Below, piece by piece: positions 8,478 through 16,795 of a stretch of DNA of 64,000 bases. The stretch comes from Streptomyces tendae (GTDB taxonomy: Bacteria > Actinomycetota > Actinomycetes > Streptomycetales > Streptomycetaceae). The stretch's first letter is position 1. Each line of letters opens with the position of its first letter. The notes beneath the pieces are model-generated. The model saw nothing but the letters and a program-made list of their open reading frames with translations, was not told the DNA's origin and searched no databases. The stretch is taken from assembly GCF_008632955.1 (NCBI RefSeq), contig NZ_CP043959.1, forward strand, positions 868,001-932,000, in the 5' to 3' direction. The position numbers and the translations under genes are program-made.

Positions 8478-9824
8478 TCACCCCTTCCCGGTACGGCGGA
8501 CCGCCCGGCCCACCTTCCGCCGGGCGCGCGCCGCGCGGACCCGGGCCCGGGTGCCGGGGCTGCTGCCGGGCAGGCCCAGCTCGGCCAGGCGCAGGGCGGG
8601 GAAGTAGCCGGCGGGGCTGTCGGCGAGACGCTCGCGCAGCCACTCCTCGGCCGGCTCGCGCAGCGCCGGATAGGTGCGGGGCTGCATGCAGAAGCCCGTC
8701 GTCCGCACCAGCGGCGCCAGGCTTTCCGGCGCCGCGCCCAGCACGGCCGGCGTCTCGTCCCGCTCCAGGTCGGGCACCAGGTGGTCGACCAGCACCAGCG
8801 GGACCCGGTTGCTGTTCTGGTACGGCCGCAGCCGGTCCAGCACCAGCCCCGTCCCCACCCGCGCCACGGGCACACCGTAGTAGGCGGACGCGGTGACCAT
8901 CGCCGTGGAGAAGCAGCCGACGACGAGCTCGGGCCGGGCGTGGTGGTACAGCGTCTCCGCGAGCAGCGGCGCGTCCAGGACGGTGAGCCGCACACCCGCG
9001 TCCGCCGCCGCCTTCGCCAGCACCGCCGAGTAGCCGGCCGGAGCCGTCGGATGGGGCTTGAACAGCACCGACCGGTGCCCGGCGCGCACCGCCCCGGTGA
9101 GCATGCGGACGTGCAGGTCCTCCTCCTCGGCGGCGGTCAGGATGCCCAGCGCCGCGAGGTACTGGCCGAGCAGCACGGCGGTCGGCGCCTCCGTCCGCAC
9201 GGGCGCGAGGAGCGGGTCGTCCGCCGCGTCCCGGGCGACCTCGTCCAGTACCGCGCGGAACGCCTCGTCCGGCACGATCACCGGCTCCACGCCGTACTCG
9301 GACAGCAGCAGCGGCCGCAGACCGGGGACCAGGTCGAGGTGGAGCAGCCGCCGTACCCGGCTCGCGACGGTCAGCGGCAGCCTCTCCCGGGTGGGGCCGT
9401 AGCTCATCAGGCCGTCCGCGTACACGTCGACGGCGCTCTCGGAGAAGATCGCCGTCAGCGCGCGCGCCGGGTTGGCCTGGACCGACTCGACGGCCAGCTC
9501 GACCGTGTCCCGCTCCTCGATGCCCCACAGCAGCCGGAACGCCCGCTGCCACAGCACCGTGTCGTTCCCGCGCGGCCCCCAGGCGCTCGGGTGGTACGGG
9601 CTGATCGCCTCGTTCCAGCTCACCACCTCGTCGAACCGGCCGGCGAGCGGGCCGTGGCCGCGCATCTCGTCCAGGCGCAGCGCCGTCTCCGGCACGGCGG
9701 CGTTCTGCGAGACCAGCAGCAGACGCCGGGAGCGCTCGCGCGGCCCGAACAGGCCCGCGTCCAGCGCCGCGGCCAGCGTGGCCGCTCCGTACAGCGTGGA
9801 GACCTGGAAGATCTGGGTGTGCAT
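8478..9824 (-). CDS. Polysialyltransferase-like glycosyltransferase
   Basis: A 448-residue protein of the bacterial polysialyltransferase type (GT38/GT52-like). It begins MHTQIFQVSTLYGAATLAAA, the usual first strand of this fold. It carries an HP motif (LFKPHP, near residue 253) and a Ser/Thr motif (GCFSTAM, near 303), used by the family to bind the CMP of the donor sugar. The basic C-terminus (ARVRAARARRKVGRAVRR) suggests membrane association. It starts 3 bp after the stop of the preceding family-2 glycosyltransferase, so the two are coupled. It is a paralogue of the proteins at 11547-13034 and, more distantly, 17777-18880. Its likely role is to polymerise or cap a nonulosonic-acid-containing wall polymer. 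Confidence 0.75.
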   Translation of the reverse strand: MHTQIFQVSTLYGAATLAAALDAGLFGPRERSRRLLLVSQNAAVPETALRLDEMRGHGPLAGRFDEVVSWNEAISPYHPSAWGPRGNDTVLWQRAFRLLWGIEERDTVELAVESVQANPARALTAIFSESAVDVYADGLMSYGPTRERLPLTVASRVRRLLHLDLVPGLRPLLLSEYGVEPVIVPDEAFRAVLDEVARDAADDPLLAPVRTEAPTAVLLGQYLAALGILTAAEEEDLHVRMLTGAVRAGHRSVLFKPHPTAPAGYSAVLAKAAADAGVRLTVLDAPLLAETLYHHARPELVVGCFSTAMVTASAYYGVPVARVGTGLVLDRLRPYQNSNRVPLVLVDHLVPDLERDETPAVLGAAPESLAPLVRTTGFCMQPRTYPALREPAEEWLRERLADSPAGYFPALRLAELGLPGSSPGTRARVRAARARRKVGRAVRRTGKG

Positions 9825-9827
9825 GGG

Positions 9828-10793
9828 TCAGGCAGCCTTCCGCCCGTCGCGCAGGCGGCCGAGCAGCCTGCCCCGGGTGCTGTCGATGGTGGCGAGGGTC
9901 CGGTCGAGCTCCCGCTCGGGCATGCGGTGCAGCGCGGCCCGCGCCTCGTGGCGCAGCCGCCGGGCCGCCGCGGGCTCGTAGTCGTGTGCCTTGCCGACGT
10001 GGAACGCGATCATGGCGCAGTAGGTGCGGACCGCCTTGAGCAGGAAGCGGTCCGCCTCCGGGTCGTCGCGGACCTCCCGCAGCAGGGCGTCGTAGGCCGG
10101 GATGAAGTCCAGCTGGCGTTCGTCCCTGACCTGGGTGAGGGAGGTGGCCACCCCGCGCCGGTAGAACACGCCGTGCAGGCCCAGCGAGGCGTACGTCCGG
10201 GCCCGCAGGTGCAGCCGCCAGATCCACAGCCGGTCCTCGGCGGTGCGCAGTTCGGTGGCGAAGCGCAGGCCGCCGTCCTCGAACAGGTGCCGGCGGTAGA
10301 CCCCCGCCCAGACGAACGGGTAGTCCACCATCGTCTCGGTGTCGGCGGGGGCGATCCCGTCGCGCGGGTCCATCACCGCGTGGCGCACCCGGGCCGGGGG
10401 CCGCTTCACCACCCGGTCGGTGCCGGTGGCCTGCACATGGTCGGTGCGGGCGAAGTCGCAGCCCAGCTCGTCCATGGCCCGCATCAGCCCGGCGAGATGG
10501 CCCGGCCCGTACCAGTCGTCCCCGTCGAGGAACGTGAGGTACTCGCCGCCGGCCGCGTCGATGCCGGAGTTGCGGGCCTGCGCTATCCCCCGGTTGGTGT
10601 CGTGCCGGATCACCCGCGCGCCCGGGAGCCGCTCCGCCCACCGGTCGACCACCTCGGTGGTGGCGTCCGTGGAGCAGTCGTCGACGAGCAGGAACTCGAC
10701 GTCCGGGCCCGCGTTGCGGGCGAGACTGCGCAGCGTGGTCTCCGCGAACGCCTCCACGTTGTGCAGGGCGACGACGACGGACAGCTTGGGCAC
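9828..10793 (-). CDS. Family 2 glycosyltransferase
   Basis: A 321-residue GT-A fold glycosyltransferase. It begins MPKLSVVVALHNVEAFAETT, with nucleotide-binding FLLVDDCSTDAT, the donor-sugar DxD-type motif FLDGDDW (~residue 90) and TAEDRLWIWRLHL. The GTG start has GAAAGAGG a few bases upstream; the frame stays open above it but is not protein-like. It is a close paralogue of the protein at 13034-14023, and the two sit in the same order before a polysialyltransferase-like gene, which suggests duplication of a two-gene unit. Probable work: adding a hexose to the wall glycopolymer backbone, using a nucleotide sugar at the inner face of the membrane. Confidence 0.85.
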   Translation of the reverse strand: MPKLSVVVALHNVEAFAETTLRSLARNAGPDVEFLLVDDCSTDATTEVVDRWAERLPGARVIRHDTNRGIAQARNSGIDAAGGEYLTFLDGDDWYGPGHLAGLMRAMDELGCDFARTDHVQATGTDRVVKRPPARVRHAVMDPRDGIAPADTETMVDYPFVWAGVYRRHLFEDGGLRFATELRTAEDRLWIWRLHLRARTYASLGLHGVFYRRGVATSLTQVRDERQLDFIPAYDALLREVRDDPEADRFLLKAVRTYCAMIAFHVGKAHDYEPAAARRLRHEARAALHRMPERELDRTLATIDSTRGRLLGRLRDGRKAA

Positions 10794-11546
10794 GTGGACC
10801 TCTTTCTCGCGGGTACGGGGCGCGGCGCCCCTGCTGTCCGGCACGGCGGGGCCGTCGGGCGGCGCGGCGGGCGGCGGCCCGGGCCGACGGCCGGGTGCGG
10901 CGGGCGCACGCGGCCCCGGAGGCCGAATGTGCCCCAGCACGGCGGTCCGCCGGTGGCGTCCGGGTGGACACCCGGTGAACAGTCCCCTGCCAACAGCCGA
11001 CCCGGCGCGGGGCGTTCGTACTCCGACCCCGCCCGGGCGCCCGTACCCGAGCCCGGGGCCCGGCCCCGGCGCACCTGAACGGTTCGGCCCTGCCGGACGC
11101 GGGCCCCCGCCCGGCGCCGTGCCGGCCGGCGGGGACCTCCCTTCCCGCCGTGCGCGGGCCGCTCCCGCGCGGTGAGGAGGGAGGAGGAGTGCCGTAGGGC
11201 TGCGAGGACCTGGCTGCCGCCGCCGGCCGCCGGCTGCCGACGCCGTCGTGTTCGGGCCGACCGGGTGCGGGGCGGCGGACCGGGGGCTCGACGGCAGGAG
11301 CGGGACGGGGGGCGGCACGCCGGGCGCGCATCCGCTGTCGGGCCCCGCCGTGGGTCCGTGGGGCCCCTGGGGTGCTCGCCCACCCCACGGTGGCGGGCGA
11401 GGAGCGGGGTGGGGGGCGGCCCGCCAGGCCCGCCCGGCGCGGATGCCGCTGTCCGGGCCCGCCGTGGGTCCGTGGGGCCCCTGGGGTGCTCGCCCACCCC
11501 CCCCGGGGGCGGCGGGCCCCTCACGGATGCCGCCGCGTGGTGCGCG
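10794..11546. other. Gene-free stretch between two glycosyltransferase modules
   Basis: About 750 bp with no convincing gene. Long frames run through it but their translations are Pro/Gly/Arg-rich and resemble no family. It contains a pair of 55-bp direct repeats, described separately, and a palindromic C8/G5 patch near 11496-11506 just downstream of the previous gene. It may hold a promoter for the downstream pair of genes. Confidence 0.5.
11332..11500. repeat. 55-bp direct repeats
   Basis: The stretch 11332-11386 is repeated at 11446-11500 with 53 of 55 positions identical, the last ~36 exactly. Copies are 114 bp apart. Each contains GGGGCCCCTGGGG-like self-complementary sequence that could fold. 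They lie in the intergenic region separating the two duplicated glycosyltransferase modules. Confidence 0.85.
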
Positions 11547-13034
11547 TCAGCCCCCTACAACCTTCCGCACCGCCCGCACCCTCCGCACCACCCGCCGGGC
11601 GGCCCGGGTGCGCGGCAGGAACGCCAGCCCCTTCGGCACACCCCCGGGCAGTCCCAGCGAGGTGAGCCGCCCGCGGGGGAACCACCGCCGGTCCCGCGCC
11701 CGCGCGCCGAGGTACCGCTCGGCGACGCCCCTCAGCGCGGGGTGCACCCGCGGCCGCATGGTGAAGGAGAGCGCGGCCAGCAGCTCACCCAGCTCGGCAC
11801 GCACCGGTGCCTGCCCGGCGCCGTCCCGCGCGTCCGGCGGTGCCTTCCCGTCGCCGTGCCGCGCACGCGCCGGAGCGTCGCCGTCACCCCCTTCCGTGGC
11901 CGACGGCACGCCCCCACCGCCCCGCTCCGCACCCGTCGGCGCCTTCTCACCGGGCAACGTGTCCCCGCCCGCCCCGGGCGCCGTCGAGCCGTCCTCGGGC
12001 CCCGCCCCCGGCAGTACCGCCTCCGCCAGCACCAGCGCCACCCGGTGCGGGTGGTCGTACGGCGTGAGCCGGGCCAGCAGGCGTTCCGTGCCGACCCGGG
12101 CCACCGGGAGGCCGTACAGCGCCGACGCCGTGAACAGCGCGGCCGACGAGCAGCCGACGACCAGGGCCGGGCGGGACGCCTGGAGCAGCAGCTCGGCGGG
12201 GACGGGGGAGTCCGGGACGGTGAGGTCCACCCCCAGCCGCTCCGCCTCCGCCCGCAGCGCGCCGCCGTGCCCCGTCCCGGCCGCGGGGTGCGGTGCGAAC
12301 ACCACCCGGCGGTGACCGCGCCCGGCCGCCGCCCGCAGCATCTCCCCGTGCAGGGCGTCCTCCCCGCCCTCCGCGCCGGCGCCGAGCGCGGCCAGGCTCT
12401 CCCCGACGACCAGCGCCGCCCCCTCCGGCACCACCGCCGCCGCCGGGCCTATCTCACCGGCCACGGCCCGGTAGGCGTCCGCCGGGACCACCCGGGCCGG
12501 CACCCCGAACTCGCCCAGCAGCAGGGGCTCCAGACCCGGCACCAGGTCCAGGTGCAGCACCTGCCGTACGCGCGTGCCGATCAGCGGGTCGAGCTTGCCC
12601 CGGGTGGGCCCGTAGTCCGCCGGACCGCCCACGCAGACGTGCAGCGGCGCCCCGGTGAACACCCGCGCCACCGCCAGGGCGGGCGGGACGTCCGGGGAAC
12701 CGAGCACCAGCTCCACCCGGTCGTCGCCGAGCCCCCACAGCCGCCGGACGTGCCGCTCCAGGAGCGGCACGTCCTCCGCGCGGGGTGTCCAGGCCGCCGG
12801 GTGGAACGGCCGGACGGTCTCGTTCCAGGACAGCACCGCGTCGAAGCGGGCGCGCAGCCGGCCGAAGCCGGGCACCTCGTCCCACGCCGGTGCCGCCTCC
12901 GGCACCGGGGAGTCGTCGCACACCAGCAGCACCCGGCGTTCCGCGTCCGGGAGCCGTCCGGCCTCGACCGCGGCCACCATGGTGACCACCGCCGACGGTC
13001 CGGAGGCACAGAAGATCTGCGTCCTCGCCGCCAT
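11547..13034 (-). CDS. Polysialyltransferase-like glycosyltransferase with low-complexity insert
   Basis: A 495-residue paralogue of the protein at 8478-9824, with the same landmarks: MAARTQIFCASGPSAVVTM, HP motif (VVFAPHP) and Ser-Ser motif (VGCSSAALF). It differs by a Gly/Pro/Ala-rich insert of roughly 70 residues (about 345-415) where the paralogue has a short loop; the fold on both sides is kept. AAGGAGG precedes the start; the ATG shares one base with the stop of the preceding glycosyltransferase gene, so the pair is coupled. GTG 13037 is an alternative start. The basic end (TRAARRVVRRVRAVRKVVGG) may bind the membrane. The donor is inferred to be a CMP-activated nonulosonic acid made by the divergent operon. 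Confidence 0.73.
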   Translation of the reverse strand: MAARTQIFCASGPSAVVTMVAAVEAGRLPDAERRVLLVCDDSPVPEAAPAWDEVPGFGRLRARFDAVLSWNETVRPFHPAAWTPRAEDVPLLERHVRRLWGLGDDRVELVLGSPDVPPALAVARVFTGAPLHVCVGGPADYGPTRGKLDPLIGTRVRQVLHLDLVPGLEPLLLGEFGVPARVVPADAYRAVAGEIGPAAAVVPEGAALVVGESLAALGAGAEGGEDALHGEMLRAAAGRGHRRVVFAPHPAAGTGHGGALRAEAERLGVDLTVPDSPVPAELLLQASRPALVVGCSSAALFTASALYGLPVARVGTERLLARLTPYDHPHRVALVLAEAVLPGAGPEDGSTAPGAGGDTLPGEKAPTGAERGGGGVPSATEGGDGDAPARARHGDGKAPPDARDGAGQAPVRAELGELLAALSFTMRPRVHPALRGVAERYLGARARDRRWFPRGRLTSLGLPGGVPKGLAFLPRTRAARRVVRRVRAVRKVVGG

Positions 13035-14023
13035 CACGCGGCCTCCTTCCCCACGCGGAGCGGCGCCCGCCGCAGCCTCCGCAGCCGAGCCGCCCGTCGC
13101 GGGTCCATCGAGTCCAGCACCCCGTCCAGCACGTCCCGCGGCAGCCTCCGCAGCGCCGCCGCGCACGTCGCCCGCAGCCGCGCGGCCACCGCCGGCTCGA
13201 ACTTGTCCTGCTCGGCCAGGTGGTGGGCGATCACCGCGCAGTACGTCCGCACCGCCTTGGGCAGCAACCGGGCCGCGTCCCGGTCCGCCGCCGTCTCCGC
13301 GACCACCCGGTCGAAGGCGCGGACGAAGTCCAGTTGCCGCTCGTCCCCGATCCGGGTGAGGGAGGAGGCGACGCCCTTGCGGTAGAACACCCCGAGCAAC
13401 CCCACCACGGCGAACGACTCGGCCTCCCGGTGCAGCCGCCAGATCCACGGCCGGTCCTCGGCGGTGCGCAGCCCTTCCGGGAAGTGCAGCAACCCCCGTT
13501 CCAGCAGCCGCCGGTGGTACACACCCGCCCACGCCTGCGGGTAGTCCACCGCGGTCGTCCGGTCGGCGGGCAGGATCGCCCCGCGCGGGTCCAGCACCTC
13601 GTCCCGCAGTCCCACGGGCACCCGGTGCACGGTCCGGGCGCGGCCGGTGACCCGTACGTGGTCGGTGCGCAGGAAGTCGCACCCCGACTCCTCGGCCGCC
13701 GCGACCAGCCGGGGCAGATACCCCGGGGCGAACCAGTCGTCGCCGTCCAGGAAGGCCAGGTACTCGCCGCGTGCCGCGTCCAGGCCGGTGTTGCGGGCGG
13801 TGGCGATCCCGCCGTTGCGGTCACGGCGGATGTGACGCACCCGCGCGACATGGGCCAGCTCCCCGGCCGCCCGCTCGACGATCACCGGGGTGTCGTCCCG
13901 TGAACCGTCGTCGACCAGGACGAACTCGAAATCGCTCCGGGCATTCTCCCGCAGACTTCTGAGCGCGTCCGGCGCGTATCGCTGGACATTGTGAAAGGGG
14001 ACGATCACGGAAAGCTTCGGCAC
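13034..14023 (-). CDS. Family 2 glycosyltransferase
   Basis: A 329-residue GT-A glycosyltransferase. Its start, VPKLSVIVPFHNVQRYAPDA, is followed by FVLVDDGSRDDT, FLDGDDWFAPGYL (the DxD-type metal and donor site) and TAEDRPWIWRLHREAE. It closely resembles the protein at 9828-10793. The GTG start has no good ribosome-binding site but a -10-like TAATGT ends 7 nt upstream, so the message is probably leaderless. It is the first gene of the minus-strand operon, divergent from the cytidylyltransferase/synthase operon. Confidence 0.85.
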   Translation of the reverse strand: MPKLSVIVPFHNVQRYAPDALRSLRENARSDFEFVLVDDGSRDDTPVIVERAAGELAHVARVRHIRRDRNGGIATARNTGLDAARGEYLAFLDGDDWFAPGYLPRLVAAAEESGCDFLRTDHVRVTGRARTVHRVPVGLRDEVLDPRGAILPADRTTAVDYPQAWAGVYHRRLLERGLLHFPEGLRTAEDRPWIWRLHREAESFAVVGLLGVFYRKGVASSLTRIGDERQLDFVRAFDRVVAETAADRDAARLLPKAVRTYCAVIAHHLAEQDKFEPAVAARLRATCAAALRRLPRDVLDGVLDSMDPRRAARLRRLRRAPLRVGKEAA

Positions 14024-14221
14024 CCGTAAAACATTAGGAGACCGCCCGGCGGGCTTTCTTTCCACCGGTCGTACGGACCGTGAACTCCGTGTGTCGGTCC
14101 GGTGGACCGCGCCTACCTCGGGAGTTCTCGCGGGCCGGTTCGGTTCTCCGTGGGGTGCTGTTAACTTTTCGTTGAGGCACGGTTGGGCCGTTGGCGGAAT
14201 TCGCTTCCTAACGTCTTCGGC
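14024..14221. promoter_or_regulatory. Divergent promoter region of the glycopolymer operons
   Basis: Both flanking genes have a -10-like hexamer 7 nt before a GTG: TAATGT on the minus strand (complement of 14031-14036) and TAACGT on the plus strand (14209-14214). Both operons therefore look leaderless and are fired from the same 198-bp region, which is less GC-rich than its surroundings. Confidence 0.6.
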
Positions 14222-15529
14222 GTGCCAGCAAGTGCAACGAAGCCCCTCAGGGTGGCGGTCCTCGCGGATTCCGACACCCGGTGGAAATGGGGCACGCTCA
14301 CCGCGAAACGCGTCGCGCCGCGCGACATCCGCCTGGACGGATATCTGCTGCGGGGCCGCGCGACCCCCACCGCCCGCCAGCTCGGCGAGGTCGGCGTCCG
14401 CGCGGACTCCCTGCGGGAGGTCACCGCGGCCGGGTTCCTGCGCGCCATGCGCGAGGAGCCGTACGACGTTCTCGTGCTCGCGCTGGTCGGCGGCGGGGTG
14501 CAGGCGATGCTGCACGGGCTGCGACGCGTGTGGGAGGACCGGCCCGACCGGCCCGTGGTGGTCACCGGTTACGTCGGCGTCGTCTACGAGAAGCTCACCG
14601 ACGGTCTGCTGCTGCGTCACGGCGCCGACCTGGTGCTGGCCAACTCCCGCCAGGACGCGGAGCGTTTCCGCGCCGTGTACGAGGGGGTGGGCGCCGACGC
14701 CGGCGCGGTCACGGAGGTCGCGCTGCCGTTCCTCGGGGGCGAGCCCCACACCGGCGAGCACGAGCCTCGCACGGTCGTCTTCGCCGCCCAGCCCTCCGTG
14801 CCGGAGACCCGCACGGACCGTACGTACCTGCTGGACCGCCTGGTGCGGCACGCCCGCCTCCACCCGGAGCGCGAGGTGCTGCTGAAGCTGCGCTCCCGGC
14901 CCGGCGAACACACCACGCACATCGAGGAGCTGCCTTACCAGAAGCTGGCCCGCGGCCTCGACCTGCCCGCCAACTTCCGCCTGGTGTACGGGCACATGGG
15001 CGAGGTCCTGGACCGCACCGACCTTCTCGTCACCGTCAGCTCGACGGCCGCCCTGGAGGCGCTGCACCGGCGCGTGCCGACCGCCGTCCTCACCGACCTC
15101 GGCGTCCGCGAGGCGCTCGGCAACCACCACTTCACGGGCTCCGGCTGCCTCGCCTCCTGGGACCAGCTCGACGCCGGACACCGCCCGGTGCCCGACCCGC
15201 GCTGGCTGACCCGGCAGGGCGTCGCGGCCGACGGTTCGTACGCGACCGCCTTCGACACCGCCCGCGCCCGCATCGCCGACCTGCTCGACGCACCCGGCGG
15301 ACTCCCGCCGCTCGCCCCGTACTACACACCCGTCACCGCGCCCGGCTATCTGCCCGGCGTCCTCGCCCGCCACCACCTGGCCCCCGACGGGACACCGCTG
15401 CCCGGCGCGCCCGACGCCGGCCGGGAGCCCGGTCCGGTCCGCCGGATCGTGCGCCGCACGGCACGCGGCGCCTACCGCCACGGCGTGCAGCGCGTGGCCC
15501 CCGTGATCCGCCGCATGGGCGAGCTGTGA
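14222..15529 (+). CDS. Putative glycosyltransferase of the glycopolymer locus
   Basis: A 435-residue protein beginning VPASATKPLRVAVLADSDTR. It has alternating Rossmann-like strands and a late motif VTVSSTAALEALHR (near residue 270) of the kind that binds the nucleotide in GT-B enzymes such as the polysialyltransferases and CDP-glycerol transferases. I believe it belongs to a family annotated as DUF6716 putative glycosyltransferase, but this rests on memory. GTG 14222 is chosen because TAACGT ends 7 nt upstream. The C-terminus is strongly basic (RRIVRRTARGAYRHGVQR). It is the first gene of the operon that goes on to the cytidylyltransferase and the NeuB-type synthase. Confidence 0.65.
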   Translation: MPASATKPLRVAVLADSDTRWKWGTLTAKRVAPRDIRLDGYLLRGRATPTARQLGEVGVRADSLREVTAAGFLRAMREEPYDVLVLALVGGGVQAMLHGLRRVWEDRPDRPVVVTGYVGVVYEKLTDGLLLRHGADLVLANSRQDAERFRAVYEGVGADAGAVTEVALPFLGGEPHTGEHEPRTVVFAAQPSVPETRTDRTYLLDRLVRHARLHPEREVLLKLRSRPGEHTTHIEELPYQKLARGLDLPANFRLVYGHMGEVLDRTDLLVTVSSTAALEALHRRVPTAVLTDLGVREALGNHHFTGSGCLASWDQLDAGHRPVPDPRWLTRQGVAADGSYATAFDTARARIADLLDAPGGLPPLAPYYTPVTAPGYLPGVLARHHLAPDGTPLPGAPDAGREPGPVRRIVRRTARGAYRHGVQRVAPVIRRMGEL

Positions 15530-15561
15530 CCGCGCCCGCCCTTCATCGAGGAGCTGACCCC

Positions 15562-16782
15562 ATGCCCGACTCTCCGGCCGTACGCCGGGTGCTCGCCGTG
15601 ATACCCGCCCGCGGCGGCTCCAAGGGAGTACCCGCGAAGAACCTCGCCCCCGTCGGCGGCGTGCCCCTGGTGGCCCGCGCCGTGCGCGAGTGCCGCGCCG
15701 CGCGGTACGTCACGGACGTGGTCGTCTCCACCGACGACGCGGCCGTCGCGCAGGCCGCGCGGCAGGCGGGCGCCGAGGTCGTGCTGCGGCCCGCCGATCT
15801 CGCCGGGGACACCGCCACCTCCGAGGCGGCCGTGCTGCACGCCCTGGACGCCCACGAGGCGCTGCACGGCGCCCGGACCGACGTCGTCCTGCTCGTGCAG
15901 TGCACCAGCCCCTTCCTCACCCGCGAGGACGTCGACGGGGTGGCCGCCGCGGTCGCCCACGGCGGCGCCGACACGGCGGTGACGGTAGCCCCGTTCCACG
16001 GCTTCGTCTGGCGCGACACCGGTGCCAGGACGGCCGGGGAAGGCGACGGCCACGGCGTCAACCACGACAAGGCCGTCCGCCCCCGCCGCCAGGACCGCCC
16101 CCAGGACTTCCTGGAGACCGGCGCCGCCTACGCCATGGACGCCGCGGGCTTCCGCACACACGGCCACCGCTTCTTCGGCCGCACCGAACTGGTCCGCACC
16201 GACCCGGCACGCGTCCTGGAGATCGACGACCCGCACGACCTCGCCCGGGCCCGTGCCCTCGCCCCCCTCCTCGACACGGGCCGGACCGGCCTGCCGACCG
16301 CCGCCGACATCGACGCGGTGGTCCTCGACTTCGACGGCACCCAGACCGACGACCGGGTGCTGATCGACGCGGACGGACGGGAGTTCGTCTCCGTGCACCG
16401 CGGCGACGGCCTCGGCGTCGCCGCACTGCGCCGCAGCGGCCTGAAGCTGCTGATCCTGTCCACCGAGCAGAACCCGGTCGTCGCCGCCCGCGCGCGCAAG
16501 CTGAAGCTCCCCGTGCTGCACGGCATCGACCGCAAGGACCTCGCCCTCAAGCAGTGGTGCGAGGAGGAGGGCATCGCGCCCGAGCGCGTGCTGTACGTCG
16601 GCAACGACGTCAACGACCTCCCCTGCTTCTCCCTCGTCGGCTGGCCCGTGGCCGTCGCGAGCGCCCACGACGCCGTGCGCGGCGCCGCCCGCGCCGTCAC
16701 CACCCTGCGCGGCGGTGACGGCGCGATCCGAGAGATCGCCGGCTGGATCCTCGGTCCCTCTCTCGATTCCCACCCCCAGTAA
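15562..16782 (+). CDS. neuA: CMP-nonulosonate cytidylyltransferase fused to HAD phosphatase
   Basis: A 406-residue two-domain protein. Residues 1-230 are a cytidylyltransferase of the NeuA type: VIPARGGSKGVPAKNL (14-28), LLVQCTSPFLTREDVDG, DFLETGAAYAMD. Residues ~245-400 are a HAD phosphatase related to Kdo-8-P and Kdn-9-P phosphatases: DFDGT with Asp256 and Asp258, Lys in GIDRKDLALKQW, and GNDVNDLPCF (347-356). All catalytic residues are present in both halves. The protein could dephosphorylate a nonulosonic acid 9-phosphate and then activate the free sugar with CTP. GAGGAG lies 8 nt before the ATG. It sits between a glycosyltransferase and the synthase; no NeuC-type epimerase is nearby, which fits Kdn rather than sialic acid. 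Confidence 0.85.
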   Translation: MPDSPAVRRVLAVIPARGGSKGVPAKNLAPVGGVPLVARAVRECRAARYVTDVVVSTDDAAVAQAARQAGAEVVLRPADLAGDTATSEAAVLHALDAHEALHGARTDVVLLVQCTSPFLTREDVDGVAAAVAHGGADTAVTVAPFHGFVWRDTGARTAGEGDGHGVNHDKAVRPRRQDRPQDFLETGAAYAMDAAGFRTHGHRFFGRTELVRTDPARVLEIDDPHDLARARALAPLLDTGRTGLPTAADIDAVVLDFDGTQTDDRVLIDADGREFVSVHRGDGLGVAALRRSGLKLLILSTEQNPVVAARARKLKLPVLHGIDRKDLALKQWCEEEGIAPERVLYVGNDVNDLPCFSLVGWPVAVASAHDAVRGAARAVTTLRGGDGAIREIAGWILGPSLDSHPQ

Positions 16783-16795
16783 GGAAATCCTGGTC

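Noticed and set aside
10794..11318. N-terminal extension of the glycosyltransferase at 9828-10793
   Set aside because: The frame is open only because of high GC; the translation is low complexity and the GTG at 10793 has a proper ribosome-binding site and the family N-terminus.
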